This document shows, one piece after another, positions 8,708-16,483 of a stretch of 53,179 bases of DNA (the first letter of the stretch is position 1; each line of letters begins with the position of its first letter). A program made the position numbers and the translations under genes. The stretch spans positions 1-53,179 of the forward strand of contig SVLS01000014.1 in NCBI GenBank assembly GCA_015067835.1, in the 5' to 3' direction. The DNA is from Oscillospiraceae bacterium (GTDB lineage Bacteria; Bacillota; Clostridia; Oscillospirales; Oscillospiraceae). The notes below the pieces were generated by a model that searched no databases, was not told the origin of the DNA, and saw only the letters and a list, made by a program, of their open reading frames with translations.

Positions 8708-9799
8708 TTAAACCTCCAAGTATTGTTGATGTACCGCTGCCTTTACCTGGGCAACGATGCGTTTCATCTCTTCCATTTTTGCTTCCATATCTGCCACCAG
8801 CTTCAGCTGGGTTCTGGCTCGCACCAGATTATGCTCCGGATAGGCGGTTTTGAAGTACAGGTCGCCATCCAGATAGTCCTTCAAAAAGCGCAGACCGACC
8901 TCCAATGTCATAATCAGCGCGCCCAGAGGAAGCACCTCCACCTCCCGGTCCGTCAGAGCGGTGGCGGCTTCCAAGAAGCCCTTGGTGTAGACCTCGAACT
9001 TGTGTAAATCCAGACTCATTTTGCTGACATCCTTCTCGTCCTCGGAAGCGGTGGCCGCACCGAAGCGGATGGAGTCGCCGAAATCGTGGGCGCTCAGACC
9101 GGGCATCACGGTATCCAAATCCAGCACGCACAGCGATTTACGGGTTTTGCGGTCCAGCAAAACATTGTTCAGCTTGGTGTCATTGTGGGTGACCCGCAGG
9201 GGAAGCTCACCGGAAAGGCGCATTTCCTGCAGGATGCTGCCCACCTGCTCGTGCTCCAGCACAAATCGAATCTCTTCCTGCACGCCGGCGGCGCGACCGC
9301 AGGGGTCTGCGGCAACGGAAGCCTTAAACTGGCGATAGCGGTCAATGGTATTATGGAATTCCGGGATGGTTTCAAACAGGGTGTCCGCCGGGAAGTCCGA
9401 CAGAAGCGCCTGAAACCGACCGAAAGCCAGACCGCTTTGATAGAAATCCTCATCACTTTCCGGAGCGTCCAGACAGAAGCCGTGCATAAAGTCATACATC
9501 CGCCAGAAATCGCCCTCTTCATCCCGGTGGTAGTAAAGCCCCTGGGTGGTGGGGATGAAATTCATCGCCATACGATGATCTTCTACCCGGTGACGGAGAT
9601 ACTCCGTAACGGCGCTGACATTGGACATCAGCCGGATAGGGTTGTGAAACACATAGCGGTTAATTTTCTGCAAAATGTATTCCGCACCGGTATCGGTGGT
9701 AACCTTAAAGGTGCTGTTGATATGACCGTGACCGAACTCTTCCCAGGCATTTGGTGTGCCGTCCAGCTTAAAGGCGCCGGTCAACTGCGACAGTTGCAT
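8708..9799 (-). CDS. nahK: N-acetylhexosamine 1-kinase-like phosphotransferase
   Basis: A 363-residue protein of the aminoglycoside-phosphotransferase/choline-kinase fold. It closely follows the Bifidobacterium NahK pattern: FGHGHINSTF (nucleotide loop), YILQKINRYVF, LRVTHNDTKLNNVLLD (catalytic Asp), VLDLDTVMPGLSAHDFGDSI (metal DxD) and RTQLKLV near the end. NahK makes GlcNAc-1-P or GalNAc-1-P from free sugars in salvage of host-glycan or mucin disaccharides. The phosphorylase gene that usually accompanies it is absent here. The start at 9799 has GAGG 8 nt upstream; an ATG 33 nt earlier has no ribosome site. Confidence 0.85.
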   Translation of the reverse strand: MQLSQLTGAFKLDGTPNAWEEFGHGHINSTFKVTTDTGAEYILQKINRYVFHNPIRLMSNVSAVTEYLRHRVEDHRMAMNFIPTTQGLYYHRDEEGDFWRMYDFMHGFCLDAPESDEDFYQSGLAFGRFQALLSDFPADTLFETIPEFHNTIDRYRQFKASVAADPCGRAAGVQEEIRFVLEHEQVGSILQEMRLSGELPLRVTHNDTKLNNVLLDRKTRKSLCVLDLDTVMPGLSAHDFGDSIRFGAATASEDEKDVSKMSLDLHKFEVYTKGFLEAATALTDREVEVLPLGALIMTLEVGLRFLKDYLDGDLYFKTAYPEHNLVRARTQLKLVADMEAKMEEMKRIVAQVKAAVHQQYLEV

Positions 9800-9859
9800 A
9801 ATCATCACCTCAATAAAAGCCTTTTCATACAATTCCGCAACGGGAATTTTCCATTAGAA

Positions 9860-9888
9860 ATATTACCACAAGTCCCATAAAAAAGCAA
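9860..9888 (-). promoter_or_regulatory. Candidate promoter of the nahK-ROK-nagA operon
   Basis: On the minus strand: TTGCTT (9888-9883), a 17-bp spacer and TAATAT (9865-9860), about 60 nt before the nahK start. Match to sigma-A consensus is moderate. The rest of the gap to 10 kb is AT-rich, with a TATAAT at about 9944 that lacks a good -35. Confidence 0.4.
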
Positions 9889-9992
9889 TCAAAATCACAA
9901 ATTGTCTTGCTTTGTGGGGAAAGAAAATTGTTTTATATACATTATACGGCAAAGGACGCGAAAAGTGAGAAAATAATTGTCGGTGATTGTGC

Positions 9993-10022
9993 AAAAAAAG
10001 AGTTCGGCAAAGTGCCGAACTC
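9993..10022 (-). terminator. Terminator of pdaA-like gene
   Basis: A 9-bp stem (GAGTTCGGC/GCCGAACTC) with a 5-nt loop that overlaps the stop codon of the deacetylase gene. A run of seven T follows on the minus strand. Confidence 0.9.
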
Positions 10023-10794
10023 ATTGAAACAACTCTGAGATGGGAGCGAAGGTGTAGCCCATTGCCTTCCACTTGGTGAGCAATTCATCCAGAATATCCC
10101 GGTTGGTTTGGGAAGTGGAGTGAAGCAGAATGACGGCGCCGTTGTGGGTGCGGGGTAGAAGCTTTGAAAAGGCGTATTCTGCCGTCGGCTGGGAATTGTT
10201 GTTCCAGTCCACATAGGCAAGACTCCAGAAAACGGTGCGGTAGCCCAGACTTTTTGCCATTTCCAGATTCTTCTGGCTGTAGATTCCCTGAGGTGGGCGG
10301 TAGTATTTTGGCATTGGCTGACCGGTGATGTCCTGATACAGCGTTCCCAGATCGGAAAGTTCTTTTTGAAAGGCCTCCGGATTTTCAATTTTACTCATAT
10401 CCGGGTGGTGCATGGTATGGTTGCCCACAATGTGCCCTTCGTTTACCATCCGACGCACCAAGTCTGGATTGGTTTTCATATAGTTGCCCACCAGAAAAAA
10501 AGCGGCAGGAACCTGGTGCTTTTGCAAAACATCCAGAATTTTGGAAGTACAGCCGTTTTCGTATCCGGCGTCGAAGGTCAGATACAGCACTTTTTGCGTG
10601 GTATCTCCCAGATAAACACCGTCGTAGCGTGCCAACTCCCGGGCGGAGGCCGGACCGATGGGAGCGTCTCCCCCCTGACGGAAGCTCAGTCCCCAGGCGC
10701 CGGTTTCCACCACATTGCGTGTCCAAAAATGAAGTGCTACCGCCAGCGTCAGGCAAATGGCTGTAGCAATGAGAAAAACATCCCGTTTACGCAT
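10021..10794 (-). CDS. pdaA: Polysaccharide deacetylase, PdaA-like (muramic delta-lactam de-N-acetylase)
   Basis: A 257-residue NodB-domain enzyme with an N-terminal membrane anchor (residues about 6-24). The catalytic motifs are YLTFDAGYENGCT (Asp-Asp pair replaced by Asp-Ala, as in PdaA with Asp-Asn), GNHTMHHPDM (metal His pair), YYRPPQGIYS, FWSLAYVDW and ILLHSTS. The VDW motif and overall layout match PdaA, which removes acetyl from MurNAc so that muramic lactam can form in spore cortex. AGGAGGGG precedes ATG at 6 nt. It is monocistronic with its own terminator. Confidence 0.85.
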   Translation of the reverse strand: MRKRDVFLIATAICLTLAVALHFWTRNVVETGAWGLSFRQGGDAPIGPASARELARYDGVYLGDTTQKVLYLTFDAGYENGCTSKILDVLQKHQVPAAFFLVGNYMKTNPDLVRRMVNEGHIVGNHTMHHPDMSKIENPEAFQKELSDLGTLYQDITGQPMPKYYRPPQGIYSQKNLEMAKSLGYRTVFWSLAYVDWNNNSQPTAEYAFSKLLPRTHNGAVILLHSTSQTNRDILDELLTKWKAMGYTFAPISELFQ

Positions 10795-10859
10795 AATATC
10801 CCCTCCTGCATAACCTTATGCCCGGGGAGGGACAGGTATGTTAAGAATGCTGTCTGCCG

Positions 10860-11096
10860 CTACCTTGGGTACATTCTGCCCAGGCGGATTGCGGTTTTGA
10901 CGCTCTCAACCTCCAGGTCATTACGCAAATCAATATATGCTTCGATAATCGCCTGATTATGGCGGGGTAATTGATTTGCTATTTCAAGGATTTGTCGTTC
11001 CAGTGCATCACATTGCTCACGCAGCTCGAGTAAGGAAAAGTCAGTGCATTGCCGAATACCTAGCGCGTTGTAAAAATCATACAATCGATCTTTCAT
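10860..11096 (-). CDS. Uncharacterised helical protein, 78 aa
   Basis: A small, probably all-helical soluble protein (MKDRLYDFYNALGIRQCTDF, then LLELREQCDALERQILEIAN, ending VKTAIRLGRMYPR). I do not recognise its family. ATG at 11096 follows AAGGGG at 8-9 nt. It is divergent from the XRE gene at 11196 and may be functionally linked to it. Coding is supported by the ribosome site and regular helical periodicity. Confidence 0.6.
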   Translation of the reverse strand: MKDRLYDFYNALGIRQCTDFSLLELREQCDALERQILEIANQLPRHNQAIIEAYIDLRNDLEVESVKTAIRLGRMYPR

Positions 11097-11195
11097 AATA
11101 ATCACCCCTTCCTATTATAGTTACTTATTTCAGTATAGTAAAGTACATTTTTCCAAAAGATAATGAACATATCAAATGAGAAAGGGGAAACAGTG

Positions 11196-11396
11196 GTGAT
11201 TAGTTACGAACCTTTGTGGCAAACTATGGAGCAACGGGGTGTGACCACATATACATTGATACACAAGTATGGTATCAATCCCCGTACAATTAACAATTTG
11301 AAACATAACCGGTCAATAACCATGTATACCCTTGAACAGTTGTGTAAGATATTGGGCTGTCAGGCAGAATCTGTTGTTCAATTTTTGCCTGAATAA
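11196..11396 (+). CDS. XRE-family helix-turn-helix protein, 66 aa
   Basis: A minimal Cro/CI-type DNA-binding domain (LWQTMEQRGVTTYTLIHKYG, NPRTINNLKHNRSITMYTLE, ending GCQAESVVQFLPE). GTG at 11196 is preferred because AGGGG lies 8 nt upstream; the ATG at 11163 has no ribosome site. It is divergent from the 78-aa gene across about 100 bp and probably controls that region. It is the same protein type as the regulator at 136-345. Confidence 0.8.
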   Translation: MISYEPLWQTMEQRGVTTYTLIHKYGINPRTINNLKHNRSITMYTLEQLCKILGCQAESVVQFLPE

Positions 11397-11424
11397 AAGG
11401 CGGAGTAATTCAATATTAAAAAAG

Positions 11425-11450
11425 AAGGCACCCCGGTGGGGGTGCCTTTT
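11425..11450. terminator. Bidirectional terminator
   Basis: A 10-bp stem (AAGGCACCCC/GGGGTGCCTT) with a 4-nt loop. It has T-tracts on both strands and serves the XRE gene on plus and the 41-aa gene on minus. Confidence 0.9.
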
Positions 11451-11454
11451 GAAA

Positions 11455-11580
11455 TTAGCAGCAGGTGCGCTCGCAGCCGTTGCCGCACAGGCTGTTGCCA
11501 TTGCCGTTGCCGCAGCAGCAGAACAGAACAGCAAGGATGATAATCCACCAAATATTAAAACCGCAGCCATTATTACACAT
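11455..11580 (-). CDS. Small Cys/Gly/Asn-rich membrane protein, 41 aa
   Basis: Residues 1-8 hold two Cys, residues about 9-21 form one membrane helix (FNIWWIIILAVLF), then CCCGNGNGNSLCGNGCERTCC. GGAGG lies 8 nt before ATG. It resembles, in style only, the tiny one-helix, Gly-rich coat or sporulation proteins of Bacilli such as YjcZ. It lies next to the sporulation cluster and is divergent from yabP. Function unknown. Confidence 0.65.
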   Translation of the reverse strand: MCNNGCGFNIWWIIILAVLFCCCGNGNGNSLCGNGCERTCC

Positions 11581-11705
11581 AATCCATACCTCCGAAATAA
11601 ATGATTGAGCATTGCGCTCATTCCATAGTATTCCGGACGGAGAATTTGGTGAAAGCCCAGGCATATCTTTCCGCAGCAAACATAAACTGCTGTGAGGTGA
11701 TTTCA

Positions 11706-11978
11706 GTGGGAGAAAATGGGATGCAGCTGCCCCATCGGCTGATATTAAATGAGCGCCGGCAACTGACTATGACGGGGGTGTCGGAGGTGGTCAGCTTTGA
11801 GGAGCATACTGTGGTATTGCGCACGCAGCTGGGGACGCTGGTAATTCAGGGTAAGGATTTACAGCTGAAGCAGCTCAGCGTGGAGGGCGGACAGGTGGCG
11901 GTGGATGGTACGATTTCTGCCCTCCATTATGAAGAACCCCGGCAGGCCGGCGGCTGGTTCCGGCGGTTTGTGGGATGA
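11706..11978 (+). CDS. yabP: Spore protein YabP
   Basis: A 90-residue YabP-family protein: LPHRLILNERRQLTMTGVSE, SFEEHTVVLRTQLGTLVIQG, then LKQLSVEGGQVAVDGTISAL and a tail ending WFRRFVG. In Bacillus, YabP is made in the mother cell under sigma-E and is needed with YabQ for spore formation. GTG at 11706 (GAGG 8 nt upstream) is favoured; ATG at 11721 is the alternative. It overlaps yabQ by 4 nt. Confidence 0.88.
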   Translation: MGENGMQLPHRLILNERRQLTMTGVSEVVSFEEHTVVLRTQLGTLVIQGKDLQLKQLSVEGGQVAVDGTISALHYEEPRQAGGWFRRFVG

Positions 11979-12601
11979 TGACGCCGCAGATTGCCGCCGG
12001 GCGTTTTCTCTGGGGCGTTGCTCTGGGGTTGCTTTTGGGGCTGTGGTACGGTTTCCTGCGTCCGCTGAGCCGCCATCGGATTTTTTCGGATATGCTGTTT
12101 CTTGCGGGGCTGTTTCCGGTGTGGGTTTATTTTGCCTTTGCGGTATGCCAGGGGGATTTTCATCTGGGCTATATGGCAAGTTTGCCCCTGGGGGGAATTC
12201 TGTTTGAAATCACGGTCGGACGCCTGCTTCGACCCTTATGGAGAGGCTTTTGGGGTGTGATAGGGGCAATTTTTGCCGGGTTTAAAAAATTTTTTCGAAA
12301 AATTGCCGCGCTTTCGAAAAAAATATTTGCATATCTTCAAAAAATGAGTACAATAAAATTGAGAAATCGTAAACAAACAGGAGGGCACCTCTATGGCCGG
12401 TCGAGAATCGAGCAGCCGCATTCGGTGGGTATACAAGCGCAGCTCAAGGATCACAATCATCGCCATCTGCGCCGCACTCATCCTGTCCGTAGTGACCCTT
12501 CTGGTCATTCGTTCCGAGACACTGGCCGCACAGCAGCGGGAACGAGAGCTGCTGGAGCAGGCGCAGAAGTTGGAGCAAGAAAACGATCAGCTGAAGGATA
12601 A
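11975..12601 (+). CDS. yabQ: Spore cortex biosynthesis protein YabQ (frame overlaps divIC)
   Basis: The first about 130 codons give the typical YabQ plan: four membrane segments (residues about 10-25, 38-58, 66-85, 90-108), with an LLLGLWYGFLRPL segment and a Lys/Phe-rich tail (FKKFFRKIAALSKKIF). The frame then runs 209 nt into divIC in another register, and that part reads as non-native, His/Arg/Gly-rich sequence. Either the natural stop was lost or a frameshift occurred; functional YabQ probably needs only the first about 140 residues. In Bacillus it is a forespore-membrane protein for cortex formation. Confidence 0.75.
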   Translation: MMTPQIAAGRFLWGVALGLLLGLWYGFLRPLSRHRIFSDMLFLAGLFPVWVYFAFAVCQGDFHLGYMASLPLGGILFEITVGRLLRPLWRGFWGVIGAIFAGFKKFFRKIAALSKKIFAYLQKMSTIKLRNRKQTGGHLYGRSRIEQPHSVGIQAQLKDHNHRHLRRTHPVRSDPSGHSFRDTGRTAAGTRAAGAGAEVGARKRSAEG

Positions 12602-12698
12602 AATCGAAAATTTAGGCTCTCAGGCTGGTTTGGTGCAGTATGTCAAGGATGTTCTTGGATGGTTGGAAAACGGGGACATTGTGATTGAAAAGGAATAA
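12393..12698 (+). CDS. divIC: Septum formation initiator DivIC/FtsB family
   Basis: A 101-residue bitopic protein: a basic cytoplasmic N-terminus, one membrane helix (about residues 19-37), then a coiled coil (LAAQQRERELLEQAQKLEQE) and a short C-terminal domain with YVKDVLGWLENGDIVIEKE. This fits DivIC, which bridges early and late divisome proteins together with FtsL and DivIB. AGGAGGG stands 7 nt before ATG. Its place after yabQ and before an S1-domain gene is conserved in Firmicutes. Confidence 0.88.
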   Translation: MAGRESSSRIRWVYKRSSRITIIAICAALILSVVTLLVIRSETLAAQQRERELLEQAQKLEQENDQLKDKIENLGSQAGLVQYVKDVLGWLENGDIVIEKE

Positions 12699-12724
12699 AA
12701 ATTTTGGAGGAAGCAAGTTAAACT

Positions 12725-13162
12725 ATGGAGTTAACCGTTGGGGCAATTTTAGAGGGGAAAGTTAAAACCATTACAAATTTCGGTGCATTTGTGGCACTGC
12801 CGGAAAATAAGACAGGTTTGGTACATATTTCCGAGGTGGCCAATTCCTACGTCAGCGACATTCGCCAGCACCTGACCGAGGGTCAGGATGTGAAGGTGGT
12901 TGTGATTGGCCTGGAAAACGGAAAGGTGAACCTGTCCATAAAACGACTGGAGGCGAAGCCTCAGGCGGAAGGTCAGCCCAGAGCACGCGGTGGTGCAGCA
13001 AGCCGGCCTGCTCGTGATGCCGCGCCCACACCGCCCCCGGCGCCCAAGACAGCGGATCAGCTTTTTGAGGAAAAGCTGAAGGCTTTTATGACGGAGTCCG
13101 ACAGCAAGATTTCCGGCATCAAGCAGTATTCAGACCATCGCACGAAAAGCCGCAGAAGATAA
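12725..13162 (+). CDS. S1 RNA-binding domain protein (YabR-like), 145 aa
   Basis: Residues 1-75 form one S1 domain (VGAILEGKVKTITNFGAFVA, LVHISEVANSYV, GQDVKVVVIGLENGKVNLSI). They are followed by an Ala/Pro/Arg-rich linker and a C-terminal segment KLKAFMTESDSKISGIKQYS that ends in Arg/Lys. YabR-type proteins are found with divIC in Bacilli and Clostridia; a role in ribosome or RNA binding is assumed from the domain. GGAGG lies 12 nt before ATG. Terminator follows. Confidence 0.85.
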   Translation: MELTVGAILEGKVKTITNFGAFVALPENKTGLVHISEVANSYVSDIRQHLTEGQDVKVVVIGLENGKVNLSIKRLEAKPQAEGQPRARGGAASRPARDAAPTPPPAPKTADQLFEEKLKAFMTESDSKISGIKQYSDHRTKSRRR

Positions 13163-13165
13163 AAG

Positions 13166-13194
13166 AAAACCGGAGCAGCTGCTCCGGTTTTTTG
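13166..13194. terminator. Bidirectional terminator between S1 gene and upp
   Basis: A palindrome (AAAACCGGAGC/GCTCCGGTTTT) with a minimal loop and T-tracts on both sides. It lies between two converging genes. Confidence 0.9.
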
Positions 13195-13208
13195 TTTTGC
13201 CATAGGGC

Positions 13209-13838
13209 TTATTTTGTGCCGAAAATGCGGTCGCCTGCATCGCCCAGACCGGGGATAATATAGGCGTGATCGTTCAGCTTTTCGTCCACAGCGGCAACAT
13301 AGAGCTCCACATCCGGGTGGGCTTCCTGAACAGCTTTCACGCCCTCGGGACAGCCGATGATGTTCATCATAATGATGTTGCGGCAGCCTTTTGCCTTGAG
13401 AAAATCAATGGCAGCAACAGCACTGCCGCCGGTGGCCAACATCGGGTCGACCACGAAAACCACCCGGTTTTCAATATCCTCCGGCAGCTTGCAGTAGTAC
13501 TCCACCGGCTGATGGGTTTCCGGATCACGGTACAGACCGATATGACCGATTTTGGCGGAAGGAATCATATCCACCATACTGTCCACCATTCCAAGACCCG
13601 CACGCAGCACCGGAACGATGGCAAGCTTCTTGCCGGAGAGCATTCGACATTTTGCCACAGCTACCGGAGTTTGTACTTCCACTTCTTCCGTGGGAAGATT
13701 CCGGGTTGCTTCGTAGCACATCAGCCCTGCAATTTCACTAATCAGCTCCCGAAATTCCTTGACGCCGGTTTCTGCGTTACGCAAAATGGCCAGCTTATGC
13801 TGAATCAGGGGGTGGTCCAATACATGTAATGTTGCCAT
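13209..13838 (-). CDS. upp: Uracil phosphoribosyltransferase
   Basis: A 209-residue enzyme of full family length that converts uracil and PRPP to UMP. Visible marks are the PRPP loop [34 protein letters not shown], and the C-terminal uracil-binding stretch [23 protein letters not shown] lies 8 nt before ATG. It is downstream of tsaE-tsaB (13-nt gap) and may be cotranscribed with them. Confidence 0.95.
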   Translation of the reverse strand: MATLHVLDHPLIQHKLAILRNAETGVKEFRELISEIAGLMCYEATRNLPTEEVEVQTPVAVAKCRMLSGKKLAIVPVLRAGLGMVDSMVDMIPSAKIGHIGLYRDPETHQPVEYYCKLPEDIENRVVFVVDPMLATGGSAVAAIDFLKAKGCRNIIMMNIIGCPEGVKAVQEAHPDVELYVAAVDEKLNDHAYIIPGLGDAGDRIFGTK

Positions 13839-13851
13839 CTTTTATTCTCCT

Positions 13852-14544
13852 TTATTTCTGCTGTAATTTTTCGTTTCGCTCGCGTTCTGCCTGGCTCAGG
13901 CGAAGATAGTTGGGGAACAGAGCGGCGGGGTTATCCGGCTGTGATTGAAGGGCGGCCAAGCCCACACCCACGGCACGCTGATGCATCCGCCCTTCCGGGG
14001 GGAGAATCAGCTGCGGTACAGCCTCTTTTAATGTATTATAGCACAATTTGCTGCCGTCGCCAACTAAAAAAACAGGCTTTTCAAGAAAAAGCAGCTCTTT
14101 TTGCAAATCCTCCAGGGCAATGGCGCGGTCGGGAGTTTGCCGCTGCAGATGTCCTTGGTTTACATAAAACAGAGCGTTGTACACCTGACTGCGACGGGCA
14201 TCCATCACCGGGCACACATAGCCCTCATAAATGCCCAGTCCCAGAGCCATTGCCTCCAGAGTGGATACGCCGTAAATGGGGATTTCTCTGCCCCAGGCAA
14301 AGCCCTTGGCAGCGGCCACGCCGATGCGCACGCCGGTAAAGGAGCCGGGTCCGTTGGCAACAGCAACTGCTTCCACCTCCTGCGGCGTTTTGCCGCATTG
14401 CTTCAGCAAATCCTGCGCCATTGTCAGAAGGGTTTGGCTGTGGGTCAGCCCCGTATTCTGATATTGCTCGCCCAACAGAATTTCTCCGTCAAACAGGGCG
14501 ACTGAGGCGGCTTTTGCAGAGGTTTCAAAGGCCAGCAAAAGCAT
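13852..14544 (-). CDS. tsaB: tRNA threonylcarbamoyladenosine biosynthesis protein TsaB
   Basis: A 230-residue ASKHA-fold protein that works with TsaD and TsaE to make t6A37 in tRNA. It opens LLAFETSAKAASVALFDGEI and has TGLTHSQTLL, VANGPGSFTGVRIGVAAAKG and PVMDARRSQVYNALF, all typical of TsaB. ATG at 14544 follows AGGAGG at 8 nt. It overlaps the tsaE 3' end by 20 nt, so the pair is coupled. The rimI and tsaD genes that often follow are not here. Confidence 0.92.
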   Translation of the reverse strand: MLLLAFETSAKAASVALFDGEILLGEQYQNTGLTHSQTLLTMAQDLLKQCGKTPQEVEAVAVANGPGSFTGVRIGVAAAKGFAWGREIPIYGVSTLEAMALGLGIYEGYVCPVMDARRSQVYNALFYVNQGHLQRQTPDRAIALEDLQKELLFLEKPVFLVGDGSKLCYNTLKEAVPQLILPPEGRMHQRAVGVGLAALQSQPDNPAALFPNYLRLSQAERERNEKLQQK

Positions 14545-14962
14545 TTTCGTCTCCTCCTTCCAGCACAATGCGGCGGGTGTTTTCGTTTAGCTTATGAATG
14601 GTGATACACAGGGGGTTTTCCAGCGCGTCCCATACGTTTTCACTCCACTCCACGGCGCATACACCGTTTCTGTCCAGATAATCGTCCCAGCCGATGTCAA
14701 AAAGACTGTCGGCATCCCTTAAGCGGTACATATCAAAATGGAACAGAGGAAGCCGCCCGCCCAGATATTCATTGACAATGGTATAAGTGGGGCTGGTGAC
14801 CTGTTCCTGATAGCCGAGACCCCGGGCAAGTCCCCGGGTGAAGGCGGTTTTTCCGGCACCCAGGTTGCCGCGGTAAGCGATGACCGTTCCGGGTGTCAAA
14901 AGCGTTGCCAGCTTTTCCCCGAGAGCTTCCGTCTCTTCCGGGGAATTTGTTATAAATTCCAT
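14525..14962 (-). CDS. tsaE: tRNA threonylcarbamoyladenosine biosynthesis ATPase TsaE
   Basis: A 145-residue P-loop ATPase. Walker A is GNLGAGKTAFTRGLA, followed by VTSPTYTIVNEYLG, FHFDMYRLRD and a VEWSENV motif, all in family order. It drives turnover of the TsaB-TsaD complex. ATG at 14962 has GGAGG 5 nt upstream; a TTG four codons earlier would include this ribosome site. It is first in the tsaE-tsaB-upp run and sits just after a palindromic repeat locus. Confidence 0.92.
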   Translation of the reverse strand: MEFITNSPEETEALGEKLATLLTPGTVIAYRGNLGAGKTAFTRGLARGLGYQEQVTSPTYTIVNEYLGGRLPLFHFDMYRLRDADSLFDIGWDDYLDRNGVCAVEWSENVWDALENPLCITIHKLNENTRRIVLEGGDENAFAGL

Positions 14963-14990
14963 AAGTTCCTCCAAAGGCTCCTCTTATGAT

Positions 14991-15112
14991 GTCATTGCGA
15001 GGAGCATCATAAGATGCGACGTGGCAATCTCCTGGCAGTATCCATCGGCCGGTGGCAATGTAATACACATCGTACCGGGAGATCGCCACGGCCCGAAGGC
15101 CTCGCGATGACA
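14991..15112. repeat. Palindromic intergenic repeat, locus 1 (two units, inverted)
   Basis: Unit 1 is GTCATTGCGAGG, a GCATC/GATGC stem-loop, then GTGGCAATC. Unit 2 is inverted: GATCGCCACGG, CCCGAAGGCC, TCGCGATGAC. Outer arms are conserved between units while the inner stem varies but stays self-complementary. It lies between tsaE and prfA. The same family occurs at 16274-16422 and 31262-31356. Confidence 0.85.
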
Positions 15113-15130
15113 ACGATAATAGGAAGGCTT

Positions 15131-16189
15131 TTATTGTGCGCTTTTCAGCTTTTCCGCCTGGTCAGCGGTGGCCAGCGCATCGATGATTTCGTCAATAGCG
15201 CCGTCCATAATGCTGTCAATTTTATAAAGAGTCAGACCGATGCGATGGTCGGTCACACGCCCTTGTGGGAAATTATAGGTGCGAATTCGTTCGTTACGCA
15301 TTCCGCTGCCCACCTGGCTGCGACGCATACCGGTGACCTCGCTTGACAGCTTTTCCTGCTCGATTTCATACAGCTTGGAGGCCAGCATCCGCATACATTT
15401 TTCACGGTTTTGCTGCTGACTGCGCTCCTCCTGACAGGCAACCACGATGCCAGAGGGCTTGTGGATTAGCCGCACGGCAGAGGAGGTTTTGTTAATATGC
15501 TGACCACCGGCGCCACTGGCGCGGTATACCTGCATTTCAATATCGGCGGGATTGATTTGCACATCCACCTCTTCCATTTCCGGAAGGACAGCGACGGTGG
15601 CGGTGGAGGTGTGGACGCGTCCGCCGGATTCTGTTTCCGGCACACGCTGTACCCGATGGACACCGGATTCGTATTTCATACGGGAGTAAGCACCCCGGCC
15701 GGAAATGACAAAATCCGCTTCCTTTACACCGCCAAGCTCCGTATCGTTATAGTTCAGCAGCTCAATTTTCCAGCCCTTTGCGGCGGCGTACATAGAATAC
15801 ATCCGAAACAAACTGTGGGCAAAAAGGGCACTTTCCTCGCCGCCGACACCGCCGCGGATTTCCACAATGACATTCTTCTCATCGTTGGGGTCCTTGGGCA
15901 GCAGGAGAATTTGCAGCTGGCGGTATAATTCCTCGCTTTTTGCTTTGGAGGACTGATAGGTCTCCTGACAAAAGTCCTTCATTTCCGGTTCTGCCATCAG
16001 CTCCATTGCATCCTGCATTTCCTGCAGGGCACTGTTGTAGGCGTGGAAGGTTTCCACGATGGGCTGCAGATCATTCTTTTCCTGCAAAAGCTTGGCCGCC
16101 TTTTTGGGGTCGGCATAAAAATCCGGCTGTTCGGACCGAACACAAAGCTCCTCGTAGCGGTCTGCAACGCTGCGCAGCTTGTTCAGCAT
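15131..16189 (-). CDS. prfA: Peptide chain release factor 1
   Basis: A 352-residue class-I release factor that reads UAA/UAG. The catalytic GGQ loop is visible in VYRASGAGGQHINKTSSAVR, after GVHRVQRVPETESGGRVHTS. The length is that of bacterial RF1, and a C-terminal HRIGLTLYKIDSIMDG is standard. GAGGGG stands before ATG. The gene is flanked on both sides by palindromic repeats, which suggests that transcription breaks there. Confidence 0.95.
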   Translation of the reverse strand: MLNKLRSVADRYEELCVRSEQPDFYADPKKAAKLLQEKNDLQPIVETFHAYNSALQEMQDAMELMAEPEMKDFCQETYQSSKAKSEELYRQLQILLLPKDPNDEKNVIVEIRGGVGGEESALFAHSLFRMYSMYAAAKGWKIELLNYNDTELGGVKEADFVISGRGAYSRMKYESGVHRVQRVPETESGGRVHTSTATVAVLPEMEEVDVQINPADIEMQVYRASGAGGQHINKTSSAVRLIHKPSGIVVACQEERSQQQNREKCMRMLASKLYEIEQEKLSSEVTGMRRSQVGSGMRNERIRTYNFPQGRVTDHRIGLTLYKIDSIMDGAIDEIIDALATADQAEKLKSAQ

Positions 16190-16273
16190 ACAATCCCCTC
16201 AATTCCATAGATTTTTCTTATTATACACCGATTTGACTGTGGTTGCAACAAAAATGTGCCGGTGGATGGTACC

Positions 16274-16422
16274 GGGGGATTGCCACGGCACTACGTGCCT
16301 CGCAATGACATAAAATATTTACGTCATCGCGAACCAATCCGCAGATTGGTGTGGCGATCCCGTTGGGTTTCCGGTATGTCTACGGGATTGCCACGTCGGG
16401 CGTTCGCCCTCCTCGCAATGAC
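16274..16422. repeat. Palindromic intergenic repeat, locus 2 (three units)
   Basis: Units at about 16274-16310, 16323-16362 (inverted) and 16384-16422. Each reads GATTGCCAC(G), a variable stem-loop (for example GGCAC/GTGCC or GGGCG/CGCCC), then CGCAATGAC. They fill the gap between prfA and the zinc-ribbon membrane gene. No gene is seen in 16190-16440. Confidence 0.88.
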
Positions 16423-16444
16423 GTTGGGAAAGGGGAGTTTAAGG

Positions 16445-16478
16445 GAAAAGAAAACTCCACTGCCGGGAAGCAGTGGAG
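16445..16478 (-). terminator. Terminator of zinc-ribbon membrane gene
   Basis: A 9-bp stem (CTCCACTGC/GCAGTGGAG) with a 6-nt loop and a T-rich tract on the minus strand, starting 5 nt past the stop codon. Confidence 0.85.
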
Positions 16479-16483
16479 AAACA

